Below the pieces are notes generated by a model that saw only the letters and a list, made by a program, of their open reading frames with translations, ran no database searches and had not been told where the DNA came from. Made by a program: the position numbers and the translations under genes. Source: Microvirga sesbaniae (GTDB taxonomy: Bacteria; Pseudomonadota; Alphaproteobacteria; Rhizobiales; Beijerinckiaceae). Taken from it: a DNA stretch of 58,031 bases. Where the stretch lies: positions 1-58,031 of the forward strand of contig NZ_JAMXFJ010000023.1 in NCBI RefSeq assembly GCF_025460805.1. The letters run 5' to 3'. The number at the start of each line of letters is the position of its first letter. Within the stretch, counting starts at the first letter, position 1. This document shows, one piece after another, positions 1 to 8,166 of this stretch.

Positions 1-232
1 CGCCCGGCGCATCCTGACCGAGAAGGCGCACGAACTCGAGGCCCTGGCCCGCGGCCTGCTCGAGTACGAGACCCTGACCGGCGAGGAAATCCGCAACCTC
101 CTCGACGGCCAGCCGCCGGTACGCGACACCGGGGAGCCCGTCTCGCCGAGCCGCGGCTCCGCCGTGCCCACCGCCGGCCGCGGCCGGCCGCGGGAGAGCG
201 ACGGCGGCATGGAGCCTCAGCCGCAGGCCTGA
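1..232 (+). CDS. ftsH: ATP-dependent zinc metalloprotease FtsH, C-terminal fragment
   Basis: Only the last 76 codons are in the window; the frame is open at base 2 and stops with TGA at 230-232. The visible residues (ILTEKAHELEALARGLLEYE, then LTGEEIRNLL) match the C-terminal helical part of FtsH, where LTGEEI precedes a variable Pro/Arg/Gly-rich tail, as here. FtsH is a membrane-anchored AAA+ protease of the inner membrane that degrades misfolded membrane proteins and regulators such as RpoH. Position directly before glmM is the usual alphaproteobacterial order. The AAA and zinc-site domains lie outside the window, so the call rests on the tail and synteny. Confidence 0.78.
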   Translation, partial: ARRILTEKAHELEALARGLLEYETLTGEEIRNLLDGQPPVRDTGEPVSPSRGSAVPTAGRGRPRESDGGMEPQPQA

Positions 233-256
233 GGACCGTCGAAACCCTTCTCATCC

Positions 257-288
257 AGAACGCCCGCCCCCGGCGGGCGTTCTTTTTT
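257..288 (+). terminator. Rho-independent terminator after ftsH
   Basis: A GC-rich hairpin (GAACGCCCGCC / GGCGGGCGTTC with a 2-3 nt loop) is followed by a run of T. It lies 25 bases after the ftsH stop and separates ftsH from glmM. Confidence 0.85.
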
Positions 289-456
289 GTTTACCTCAAA
301 GATCTAATACTCCGTAAGGACCAGGTTGAGACCTGTAACAATCGCTTATCACTTGTGATGGCGCGCATTGGCTCGGGTCCCTTGACCGAATTCGGGGAGG
401 TTGCTTTGAAAAAGCCAAAGCGTGGATCAGCGCTACGGAACCAGGAGACAAAGCAC

Positions 457-1812
457 GTGCGGAAATACTTCGGGACCGATGGCATTCGGGGCCGCGCCAA
501 CGGCATCATCACGCCGGATCTGGCCCTGCGGGTCGGGCAGGCGGCCGGCCTCATGTTCCAGCAGCGCGGCGATTACCGCCACCGGGTCGTGATCGGCAAG
601 GACACGCGGCTCTCCGGCTACATGATCGAATCCGCCCTCCAGGCCGGCTTCACCTCGGTGGGCATGGACGTGCTGCTCCTGGGTCCGATCCCGACCCCGG
701 CGGTCGCCATGCTGACGCGCTCCATGCGCTGCGACCTGGGCGTGATGATCTCGGCCTCCCACAACCCCTACGAGGATAACGGCATCAAGCTGTTCGGCCC
801 GGACGGGTTCAAGCTCAGCGACGAGATCGAGCTTCAGATCGAGGCCTTGATCGATTCGGACCTGACCCGGCGGCTGGCCGGGTCGTCCACCCTCGGCCGC
901 GCCAAGCGCATCGAGAGCGTCCAGGCCCGCTACATCGAGTTCGCCAAGCGGACCCTGCCGCGTCAGATCGACCTGGAAGGCATGCGGGTCGTGATCGATT
1001 GCGCCAACGGGGCCGGCTACAAGGTCGCCCCCGAGGCGCTATGGGAGCTCGGCGCCGAGGTGGTGTCCATCGGCGTGGAGCCGAACGGCTTCAACATCAA
1101 CCACGACGTCGGCTCCACGGCTCCGGACGCCCTGATCCACAAGGTCCGCGAGCTCCGCGCCGACGTGGGCATCGCCCTCGACGGCGATGCGGACCGGGTG
1201 CTGATTGTCGACGAGAAAGGCCACAAGGTCGACGGCGACCAGCTCATGGGGGTCGTCGCCCGCTCCTGGAAGGAGGACGGCCGCCTGGCCCAGCCCGGCC
1301 TCGTGGCGACGATCATGTCCAATCTCGGCCTGGAGCGCTACCTGAACGGCCTGGGCCTGGGCCTCGTGCGCACCGCCGTGGGCGACCGCTACGTGCTCGA
1401 GCACATGCGCGCCCACGGTTACAATCTCGGCGGCGAGCAGTCGGGCCACATCATCATGTCCGACTACACCACCACGGGCGACGGCCTCGTGGCGGCCCTC
1501 CAGCTCCTGGCCGTGGTCAAGAGCCTGGGCAAGCCGGTCTCCGAGGTCTGCCACTGCTTCGAGCCGCTGCCGCAGGTGCTCAAGAACGTGCGCTACAAGG
1601 CCGGCAAGCCCCTGCAGGAGGCCTCGGTCATCCAGGCCATCGACGCCGGCCGCGAGACCCTCGGGCAGGCGGGCCGCCTCGTGATCCGCCCCTCCGGCAC
1701 CGAGCCGGTCATCCGCGTGATGGGCGAGGGCGACAACGAGGATCTGGTCAACCGCGTGGTCGACGACGTGGTGGAAGCCGTCACCCAGGCGGCTTCCAGG
1801 GCCGCCGCCTAG
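457..1812 (+). CDS. glmM: Phosphoglucosamine mutase GlmM
   Basis: GlmM converts glucosamine-6-phosphate to glucosamine-1-phosphate in the cytoplasm, on the way to UDP-GlcNAc for peptidoglycan and lipopolysaccharide. The protein opens with the family signature RKYFGTDGIRG. It carries the phosphoserine loop ISASHNP (serine near residue 101), the Mg-binding DGDADR, the sugar-binding GGEQSGH and the C-terminal phosphate-binding RPSGTEPVIRVM. The start is taken as GTG 457, preceded by AGGAGA at 443-448 with 8 bases spacing. This gives 451 residues, the family's usual length; an ATG further upstream at 355 would add 34 unrelated residues. It follows ftsH, as in most alphaproteobacteria. Confidence 0.97.
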   Translation: MRKYFGTDGIRGRANGIITPDLALRVGQAAGLMFQQRGDYRHRVVIGKDTRLSGYMIESALQAGFTSVGMDVLLLGPIPTPAVAMLTRSMRCDLGVMISASHNPYEDNGIKLFGPDGFKLSDEIELQIEALIDSDLTRRLAGSSTLGRAKRIESVQARYIEFAKRTLPRQIDLEGMRVVIDCANGAGYKVAPEALWELGAEVVSIGVEPNGFNINHDVGSTAPDALIHKVRELRADVGIALDGDADRVLIVDEKGHKVDGDQLMGVVARSWKEDGRLAQPGLVATIMSNLGLERYLNGLGLGLVRTAVGDRYVLEHMRAHGYNLGGEQSGHIIMSDYTTTGDGLVAALQLLAVVKSLGKPVSEVCHCFEPLPQVLKNVRYKAGKPLQEASVIQAIDAGRETLGQAGRLVIRPSGTEPVIRVMGEGDNEDLVNRVVDDVVEAVTQAASRAAA

Positions 1813-1861
1813 CGCATCGGACGGACCCAGAGGGCCGTGTCATCCGGTGCGCCGGTCAAGA

Positions 1862-1919
1862 GAGGGAGCCTCGGATGAATCCCAAAAGTGGTGTCCACTT
1901 TTCACGTCCGAGGCTCTAG
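1862..1919. repeat. Dispersed palindrome, GCATCGGA/AAAAGTGG family
   Basis: An interrupted inverted repeat: outer arms GAGCCTCGGA / TCCGAGGCTC and inner arms AAAAGTGG / CCACTTTT. Relatives occur near 10.7, 12.1, 36.3, 49.5 and 54.5 kb. It lies in the gap between the convergent glmM and RND genes and codes for nothing recognisable. Confidence 0.7.
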
Positions 1920-1953
1920 GCAGGGCGCGATGTCCGTTCGGCGCTCGGAATTG

Positions 1954-1993
1954 AAAAAGCCCCGGCGAGAGGATCGCCGGGGCTTTCGTTTTG
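1954..1993. terminator. Bidirectional terminator between glmM and the RND permease gene
   Basis: A 13-bp stem AAAGCCCCGGCGA / TCGCCGGGGCTTT has an A tract on the left and a T-rich tail on the right. It can end rightward transcripts from glmM and leftward ones from the efflux genes. Confidence 0.8.
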
Positions 1994-2004
1994 GGCACCC
2001 TTTC

Positions 2005-2094
2005 GTCATCACCGGCCTCGTGCCGGTGATCCCGAGTGGAAGAGCGCTGCGCTTCACAAAACCGTCATGGCCGGCACAAGGCCGGCCATGACGG
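2005..2094. repeat. REP-like palindrome pair (GTCATCACCGG / CCGGCCATGAC)
   Basis: Two imperfect hairpins, GTCATCACCGGC...GCCGGTGAT and ATGGCCGGC...GCCGGCCAT, are joined by a linker reading AGAGCGCTGCGCTTC. The same bipartite unit recurs at about 10.8, 14.3, 30.5, 41.8 and 46.2 kb. It is non-coding. Confidence 0.85.
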
Positions 2095-2121
2095 GGATGG
2101 AGGCCTGTCCGTTGACGTCCG

Positions 2122-5100
2122 TCACTCCGCCGGGTGGGCGGGCGGCACGTCCTTCGTCCGGCCCGGCAGGTCGTCGCCATGCGCGACCTGGCCGGTCTGG
2201 GCGCGGAGCCGGTCGAGCATCTCGCTCACGTAGGTGGCAGGCTTGGTGAAGCCGCCGAGGAGCAGGTAGATCGAGGGCACCACCAGCATGGTGAGGATCG
2301 TCGAGACCGTGACGCCGCCGACGATCACCGACCCGATGGCGTTGCGCGCCTCGGCGCCGGCCCCGGTCGACCAGGCGAGCGGGATGGCGCCGCCGATCAT
2401 GGCGATCGACGTCATCAGGATCGGCCGAAGGCGCAGCACCGAGGCCTCGACCACGGCATCGCGCACCGAATAGCCGCGCTCGCGCAGCTGGTTCGAGAAC
2501 TCGACGATCAGGATGCCGTTCTTGGTCATGAGGCCGATGAGCAGGATCATGCCGATCTGGCTGTAGATGTTGAGCGTCTGTCCGGTCACGAACAGGGCGA
2601 GCAGGCCGCCCGTCACCGCGAGCGGCACGGTGAGCATGATGATGAACGGGTTGATCCAGCTCTCGAACTGGGCCGCCAGCACCAGGAACACCACCAGGAG
2701 CGCCATGGCGAAGGTCAGGTAGATCGCCCCGGTCGAGTCCAGGAAGTCCTTGGACTGGCCCGTATAGCCGATGCGCACCTCCGCCGGCAGGTTGTCGCGC
2801 ACGATCTGCTGGAGGATCTCCAGACCCTCGCCGATGGAGACGCCCGGCGCCAGGGAGGACTGGATCGTGATCGACCGCAGGCGGTCGAACCGGTTCAGGG
2901 CCTGCGGGGCGGCCGATTCCGTCAGGGACACGAAGGAGGAGAGCGGAACGAGCTCGCCGTTCGACGCCCGGATGAAGGTGTTGGTGAGGTCGTTGGGCGT
3001 GGCCCGGTCCTGGGCCCGGGCGCGCATGATCACCGGATACTCGTCGCCGCGGCTGACGAAGGTCGAGACCTCGGTCTCGCCGAACATCAGCTCCAGCGTG
3101 CGGCCGATATCCTCCACCGAGACGCCGAGATCGGCGGCGCGCTGCCGGTCGATCTGGACGCGGATGTCCGGCTGCGACTCGCGGTAGTTCGAGTCCATGT
3201 TGATGAACTTGCCCGTCTCCTGGGCCTTCTGCATGACGATGTCGCGCCAGCCGCGGATCGTCTCGTAGTCGGGGCCGCCGAGGACGAACTGGATCGGCTG
3301 GCCGAAGCCGCCGGCGCCGCCGAAGGCCGGCGGGTTGACCACCGACACCCGCGCGCCGGGGAAGTTCGACACCTTCGGGGTGATCTGGCGCACGATGTCC
3401 TGCTGGCTCTGGGTGCGGTTCTCCCAGTCGACGAGGCGCACGATCACGATGCCCTCGTTGACCGGGGAGGGGCGGGCGAAGCCCGGCGCCACCTGGCTCA
3501 GCATGGAGGCGACCAGCCCCTGCTCCTGGAGCGGCATGAGGGCCTTCTCGACCTCCTTCACCCGGTCGCGGGTATAGTCGAGGCTCGCGCCCTCCGGCGC
3601 CTGGAGCCGGACGATGATGGCGCCCCGATCCTCCGTGGGGGCGAACTCCTTCGGCAGGGACTGGAACAGGCCGTAGGCCGACAGGGACACCAGGAAGCCG
3701 ATGAACAGGATGACGACCGGGACCCTCAGGGCGCGGGAGAGCAGCCAGCGGTAGCCGCCGTTCATCTTCTCGAAGAGCGGCTCGGTCATGCGCTGGATCC
3801 GGCCATGGGCCGGGACCATCAGCTTGGAGCACAGCATCGGCGTGAGCGTGCGGGCCACGACGCCCGAGAAGAAGATCGAGGCGGCGAGCGTGATGCCGAA
3901 TTCGCGGAAGAGCTTGCCGGTATTGCCCGTCATGAAGGCGAGCGGCACGAACACGGCCATCAGGGTGGCCGTGGTGGCGATCACCGCGAAGCCGATCTCG
4001 CGGGCGCCGTCGAAGGAGGCGAGCAGCGGCGGCTGGCCTTCCTCGATGCGCCGGTGCACGTTCTCGATCTCCACGATCGCATCGTCCACCACGATGCCGA
4101 TGGCGAGCACGATGGCGAGCAGCGTCAGCACGTTGATGGAAGCGCCGAAGAAGGCCATCACCATGAAGGCCGCGATGATCGAGACCGGGATCGCCACCAT
4201 GGCCACGATGGTCGAGCGCCAGTCGCGCAGGAAGATCAGGATCACCAGGATCACGAGCGCGATGCCTTCCACGAGGGTGTGCAGCACGCCCTCGATGGAG
4301 GCTCGGATGAACTGGCTCTCGTCATAGGCGACTTCGGCCGTGGTGCCGGGCGGCAGCGAGGCCTTCAGCTCCTCCAGCTCCTTGCGCACCCCGTCGACCA
4401 CGGACAGCGTATTCGCCGTCGACTGACGCACGACGCCCATGCCGATGGCGGTCTCGCCCGACTGGTAGAATTCGAACCGCGTGTCCTCGGGTCCGACCTC
4501 GACCTGGGCGACTTCGCCGAGCCTGACCAGATAGCCGTTCTTGTTGGTGACGATCACCTGCGAGAACTCTTCCGGCGTGGCGAGGCGCGAGTCGGTCTTG
4601 ACGGTGAATTCGCGCTGGCTGGACTCGATCCGGCCGCCGGGAAGCTCCACGTTCTGGCGCTTGATCGCGGTCTCCAGATCCTGGACCGTGAGGCCGCGGG
4701 CCGCGAGGGCCGGCCGGTCGACCCAGATGCGCATGGCATAGCGCCGCTCGCCGCTCAGGTTGACGTTGGCGACGCCCGGCACGGTGGACAGGCGATCCAC
4801 GTAGACCCGCTTGAGGAAGTCGCTGAGCTCGAGCGCATCGAGGGTCGTGGAGGTGACGCCCACCCACAGGATGGCCTGCGCATTGGCGTCGACCTTGCGC
4901 ACCACGGGCGTGTCGGCCCCGTCCGGCAGGCGTCCGGACACGCGGGAGACGGCGTCGCGCACGTCGGAGGTGGCGGCTTCCGGATCTCGGGAGACCTCGA
5001 ACTCGATGGACACGGACGACCGGTCGTTCTGGCTCTGCGAGGTGATCTGGCGGATTCCCTCGATGCCGGCCACCGCGCCCTCGATGATCTCCGTCACCCG

Positions 5101-5313
5101 GCTCTCGATCACCTCGTTCGAGGCGCCGCGATAGACCGTGGAGACCGACACGACGGGGCGGTCGGTCTGCGGATATTCGCGGACCGGCAGGTTCATGAGC
5201 GAGGCGAGGCCGCCCACGATCAGCAGGAGGCTCACCACGACGGCGAAGACGGGGCGGCGGATGAAGAGGTCTGAAACCTGCATGGCGGTTCGGCTCTGTA
5301 ACCAGTCATTCAA
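2122..5313 (-). CDS. Efflux RND transporter permease subunit
   Basis: Inner-membrane proton/drug antiporter of the AcrB/MexB superfamily, 1063 residues, the normal length for a full 12-helix RND pump. The N-terminal DLFIRRPVFAVVVSLLLIVGG is the first helix. GIVVDDAIVEIEN near residues 406-418 holds the paired aspartates (about 410 and 411) of the proton relay. Large periplasmic loops follow the first helix of each half. The start is taken as TTG 5313, because GGGAGG sits 7 bases upstream; the in-frame ATG at 5283 has no visible ribosome-binding site. It lies 33 bases after the adaptor gene on the same strand, so the two form an operon. No outer-membrane TolC-type gene is adjacent. The substrate cannot be read from sequence. 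Confidence 0.95.
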   Translation of the reverse strand: MNDWLQSRTAMQVSDLFIRRPVFAVVVSLLLIVGGLASLMNLPVREYPQTDRPVVSVSTVYRGASNEVIESRVTEIIEGAVAGIEGIRQITSQSQNDRSSVSIEFEVSRDPEAATSDVRDAVSRVSGRLPDGADTPVVRKVDANAQAILWVGVTSTTLDALELSDFLKRVYVDRLSTVPGVANVNLSGERRYAMRIWVDRPALAARGLTVQDLETAIKRQNVELPGGRIESSQREFTVKTDSRLATPEEFSQVIVTNKNGYLVRLGEVAQVEVGPEDTRFEFYQSGETAIGMGVVRQSTANTLSVVDGVRKELEELKASLPPGTTAEVAYDESQFIRASIEGVLHTLVEGIALVILVILIFLRDWRSTIVAMVAIPVSIIAAFMVMAFFGASINVLTLLAIVLAIGIVVDDAIVEIENVHRRIEEGQPPLLASFDGAREIGFAVIATTATLMAVFVPLAFMTGNTGKLFREFGITLAASIFFSGVVARTLTPMLCSKLMVPAHGRIQRMTEPLFEKMNGGYRWLLSRALRVPVVILFIGFLVSLSAYGLFQSLPKEFAPTEDRGAIIVRLQAPEGASLDYTRDRVKEVEKALMPLQEQGLVASMLSQVAPGFARPSPVNEGIVIVRLVDWENRTQSQQDIVRQITPKVSNFPGARVSVVNPPAFGGAGGFGQPIQFVLGGPDYETIRGWRDIVMQKAQETGKFINMDSNYRESQPDIRVQIDRQRAADLGVSVEDIGRTLELMFGETEVSTFVSRGDEYPVIMRARAQDRATPNDLTNTFIRASNGELVPLSSFVSLTESAAPQALNRFDRLRSITIQSSLAPGVSIGEGLEILQQIVRDNLPAEVRIGYTGQSKDFLDSTGAIYLTFAMALLVVFLVLAAQFESWINPFIIMLTVPLAVTGGLLALFVTGQTLNIYSQIGMILLIGLMTKNGILIVEFSNQLRERGYSVRDAVVEASVLRLRPILMTSIAMIGGAIPLAWSTGAGAEARNAIGSVIVGGVTVSTILTMLVVPSIYLLLGGFTKPATYVSEMLDRLRAQTGQVAHGDDLPGRTKDVPPAHPAE

Positions 5314-5346
5314 ACGAAAACCTCCCGCCGGGGCGGGAGAAGGGGA

Positions 5347-6615
5347 TCACTTCCGCTCGGCCGCCTGGGCGGCCCCGATGGCCTGCGGGACGTTCAGTGA
5401 GGAGCGGGAGGGCTGCTCCCGGGTTGCCGCCGGGACGGGGCCGGCCGGCGCCCCCGACCCCACCGGACGGGCCACGACCTCGGCGCCGGGCCGCACGCGC
5501 TGGACGCCCAGCACCACGATGGTCTCGCCGGGCTTCAGCCCGTCCACCACCTCGACCTTGCCGCCCTGGCGCTGGCCGATGGTGATGACGCGGCGCTCCA
5601 CCTTGCTGTCCTTGACGGGATAGACGATGTGGCGCAGGCCCTCGCTGACGACGGCCTCTTCCGGTACCACCACGGCATCGTCCTTGGTCGAGACCTCGAG
5701 GGCCACGGACAGGAACATGCCGGGCTTGAGCGCCTCGTCGGGATTGTCGAACTCGGCCGTCAGGCGCGCCGTGCGGGTCGTCTGGTCGACGCGGGGGTCG
5801 ATGGTCGACACGCTGCCCTTGAAGGTGCGGCCCTTGTAGGCCGCCGAGGTGGCGTTGACCGTCTGGCCCGGCTTCAGGCGGCCGAGCAGGTTCTCCGGCA
5901 CGGCGAAGTCGAGACGCACCTTGGCCAGGTCGTCCAGGGAGGTGATGCGGGTGCCAGGAGCCACATAGGCGCCGAGAGAGACCGAGCGGGTGCCGACGCG
6001 GCCGGGGAAGGGCGCCCGGATGATGAGATCCTCCAGGCGGGCCTCGGCGGCCTTGCGCTGGGCCCGGGCGGACGCGATGGAGCCTTCCAGGGACTTCATC
6101 TGGGCCGTCAGGTCGTCGACCTGGGCGCCGGTGCCGGCACCCGTGCGGCTGAGCGCCTGGGCGCGCTCCAGCTTGATGGCGACCTCGTTGCGGAGCGCTT
6201 CGGCGCGGTTCGCCTCGGCGATGGCCTGCTCGATCTCGGCCCGGCGCTCCGCGGCGTCGAACTGGACCAGCATGTCGCCGGCCTTCACCTTCTGGCCTTC
6301 GTTGAAGCCGATTTCCCCGACGATGCCGGCCACCTTGGCGGTCACGGTGATCGATTCATAGGCCCGGACCGTACCGACGGATTCCCGCATCTCGACGATG
6401 CGGCCGGTCCTGACCGTATCCACGTCGACCGTCGCGGGGCCGGTCGGGCCGCCGCGCCCGCGTCCGCCCTGGGCGGCCTGCTGGCCTGCCGGTTGGCTCA
6501 CATACGCGCCGATCACGGGCACATTGGCCAGATGGCCGCCCTTATAGGCGTACCAGCCGCCAAAGCCTGCTGCCCCCAGCACGGCAATGACAGCGAGTTG
6601 ACCGGACACACGCAT
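5347..6615 (-). CDS. RND efflux periplasmic adaptor (membrane fusion protein)
   Basis: 422 residues. An N-terminal hydrophobic segment (about residues 6-22) anchors or exports the protein. A Gly/Gln-rich linker follows, then a barrel-sandwich half (VDTVRTGRIVEMRE), a helical hairpin (about 120-195, rich in Ala/Glu/Arg), and the second half beginning IIRAPFPGRVGTRSVSLGAY, which is typical of HlyD/AcrA-type adaptors. It would bridge the permease to an outer-membrane channel. It is the first gene of the efflux operon and its promoter must lie in the 247-base gap shared with the divergent serC leader. Confidence 0.93.
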   Translation of the reverse strand: MRVSGQLAVIAVLGAAGFGGWYAYKGGHLANVPVIGAYVSQPAGQQAAQGGRGRGGPTGPATVDVDTVRTGRIVEMRESVGTVRAYESITVTAKVAGIVGEIGFNEGQKVKAGDMLVQFDAAERRAEIEQAIAEANRAEALRNEVAIKLERAQALSRTGAGTGAQVDDLTAQMKSLEGSIASARAQRKAAEARLEDLIIRAPFPGRVGTRSVSLGAYVAPGTRITSLDDLAKVRLDFAVPENLLGRLKPGQTVNATSAAYKGRTFKGSVSTIDPRVDQTTRTARLTAEFDNPDEALKPGMFLSVALEVSTKDDAVVVPEEAVVSEGLRHIVYPVKDSKVERRVITIGQRQGGKVEVVDGLKPGETIVVLGVQRVRPGAEVVARPVGSGAPAGPVPAATREQPSRSSLNVPQAIGAAQAAERK

Positions 6616-6780
6616 GCTCGCTCCTTACTCAGTCGTCGGCCTTTTCGGCATTTTTGGTCGCAAATGTCGGATGTTGTCCTAGCACAATATAGGCCAGGGG
6701 CTGCGAAGATAACGCAGCAAACACGATGTTTTGTATTACGATTTCGTAATCTGACCTTTTGCTCCGGCGACCTATGCCTT

Positions 6781-6862
6781 GACCGTCGCCCCCGGCTCCG
6801 TCATACCAATCGGTGGGACACCTCTCCCCACCGAGAGGCGCCCATCTGAAAGGATGGATCAC
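6781..6862 (+). promoter_or_regulatory. Candidate serC leader RNA element
   Basis: Stem CGGTGGG (6811-6817) pairs with CCCACCG (6827-6833). The loop bases CCTCT (6821-6825) are complementary to AGAGG (6834-6838), giving an H-type pseudoknot. A second hairpin CCATC / GATGG just downstream holds the AAAGGA ribosome-binding site in its loop. A conserved leader upstream of serC in alphaproteobacteria is established (the serC motif); identification with that motif is from memory of position and general form, and the pseudoknot is what I see here. Confidence 0.6.
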
Positions 6863-8035
6863 ATGACGAGCCTGCCCGCCGCGCGTCCGCGCGCGCCCTT
6901 CTTTTCATCCGGCCCCTGCGCGAAGCGCCCCGGATGGTCTCTCCAGAACCTCAAGACCGACAGCCTCGGCCGCTCGCACCGCGCCAAGCTCGGCAAGGCG
7001 CGCCTGAAGCTCGCCATCGACCTCACCCGCGAGGTGCTGGCGGTGCCGGCCGATTACCGCATCGGCATCGTGCCCGCCTCCGACACCGGCGCCGTGGAGA
7101 TGGCCCTGTGGTCCATGCTGGGCGCCCGGCCCGTCGACATGCTGGCCTGGGAGAGCTTCGGCGAGGGCTGGGTCACGGACGTGGTCAAGCAGCTCAAGCT
7201 CGACGACGCCCGCGTGATCACCGCGCCCTACGGCGAGCTTCCCGACCTCGCGCAGGTCGATACCAGGACCCGCGACGTGGTCTTCACCTGGAACGGCACC
7301 ACCTCGGGCGTGCGCGTGCCGAACGCCGACTGGATCGCGGCCGACCGCGAGGGCCTGACCATCTGCGACGCCACCTCGGCGGCCTTCGCGCAGAGGCTCG
7401 ATTTCGCGAAGCTCGACGTGGTCACCTTCTCCTGGCAGAAGGTTCTGGGCGGCGAGGCCGCCCACGGCATGCTCATCCTGTCGCCCCGCGCGGTGGAGCG
7501 GCTCGAGACCTACAAGCCCGCCTGGCCGCTGCCGAAGATCTTCCGCATGACCAAGGGCGGCAAGCTCATCGAGGGCATCTTCGAGGGCGAGACCATCAAC
7601 ACCCCGTCCATGCTGGCCGTCGAGGACTACATCGACGCGCTCGAATGGGCGAAGTCGATCGGCGGCCTGAACGCCCTCGTGGCCAAGGCCGAGGCCAACG
7701 CCAAGGTCATCCATGACTGGGTGGCCAGGGCCCCGTGGATCGCCAACCTGGCCAAGGTCCCGGCCACCGCGTCCAACACGAGCGTGTGCCTCGTGATCGC
7801 CGATCCCGACGTGGTGGCCAAAGGCCCGGAGGCCGTGGCGCAGGTGGCCAAGGGCATCACGGCGGCGCTCGAGAAGGAGAATGTGGCTCTCGACATCGGG
7901 GCCTACCGCGATGCGCCTCCCGGCCTGCGCATCTGGTGCGGGGCGACCGTCGAGCAGTCGGATCTCGAAGCCCTGACCCCCTGGCTCGACTGGGCCTTCG
8001 CGCAGGAAAAGGCGAAGCTCGCGAAAGCGGCTTGA
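6863..8035 (+). CDS. serC: Phosphoserine aminotransferase SerC
   Basis: Cytoplasmic PLP enzyme converting 3-phosphohydroxypyruvate and glutamate to phosphoserine, step two of serine synthesis. The 390 residues follow the alphaproteobacterial SerC type: FSSGPCAKRPGW at the N-terminus, IVPASDTGAVEMALWSMLG, and the PLP lysine in TFSWQKVLGGEAAHG (about Lys193). ATG 6863 is chosen because AAAGGA lies 8 bases upstream; the longer frame from 6779 runs through the leader. serA follows in the same direction, so the two steps are co-located, and the leader suggests shared control. Confidence 0.96.
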   Translation: MTSLPAARPRAPFFSSGPCAKRPGWSLQNLKTDSLGRSHRAKLGKARLKLAIDLTREVLAVPADYRIGIVPASDTGAVEMALWSMLGARPVDMLAWESFGEGWVTDVVKQLKLDDARVITAPYGELPDLAQVDTRTRDVVFTWNGTTSGVRVPNADWIAADREGLTICDATSAAFAQRLDFAKLDVVTFSWQKVLGGEAAHGMLILSPRAVERLETYKPAWPLPKIFRMTKGGKLIEGIFEGETINTPSMLAVEDYIDALEWAKSIGGLNALVAKAEANAKVIHDWVARAPWIANLAKVPATASNTSVCLVIADPDVVAKGPEAVAQVAKGITAALEKENVALDIGAYRDAPPGLRIWCGATVEQSDLEALTPWLDWAFAQEKAKLAKAA

Positions 8036-8056
8036 GGCCTGTCCTTCCACGACCGC

Positions 8057-8150
8057 CGTCCCCGGGCCCGGCCCGGGGATCTACGCCTTTCGAGGGCTGA
8101 GCTTGCGACACCGGCGGACGTGGATGGCCGGGGCAAGCCCGGCCATGACG
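8057..8150. repeat. REP-like palindrome between serC and serA
   Basis: Two hairpins, CCCCGGGCCCGGCCCGGGG and ATGGCCGGGGC...GCCCGGCCAT. The second is a half-unit of the family seen at 2.0 and 10.8 kb. It sits inside the probable serC-serA transcript and could influence relative expression. Confidence 0.65.
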
Positions 8151-8166
8151 CCATGAGGTTCATCCC

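Noticed and set aside
2134..5274. Rightward frame of 1046 codons antisense to the RND permease
   Set aside because: His/Asp/Arg-rich shadow caused by high GC at third codon positions; no family features, and the opposite strand carries a clear RND protein.
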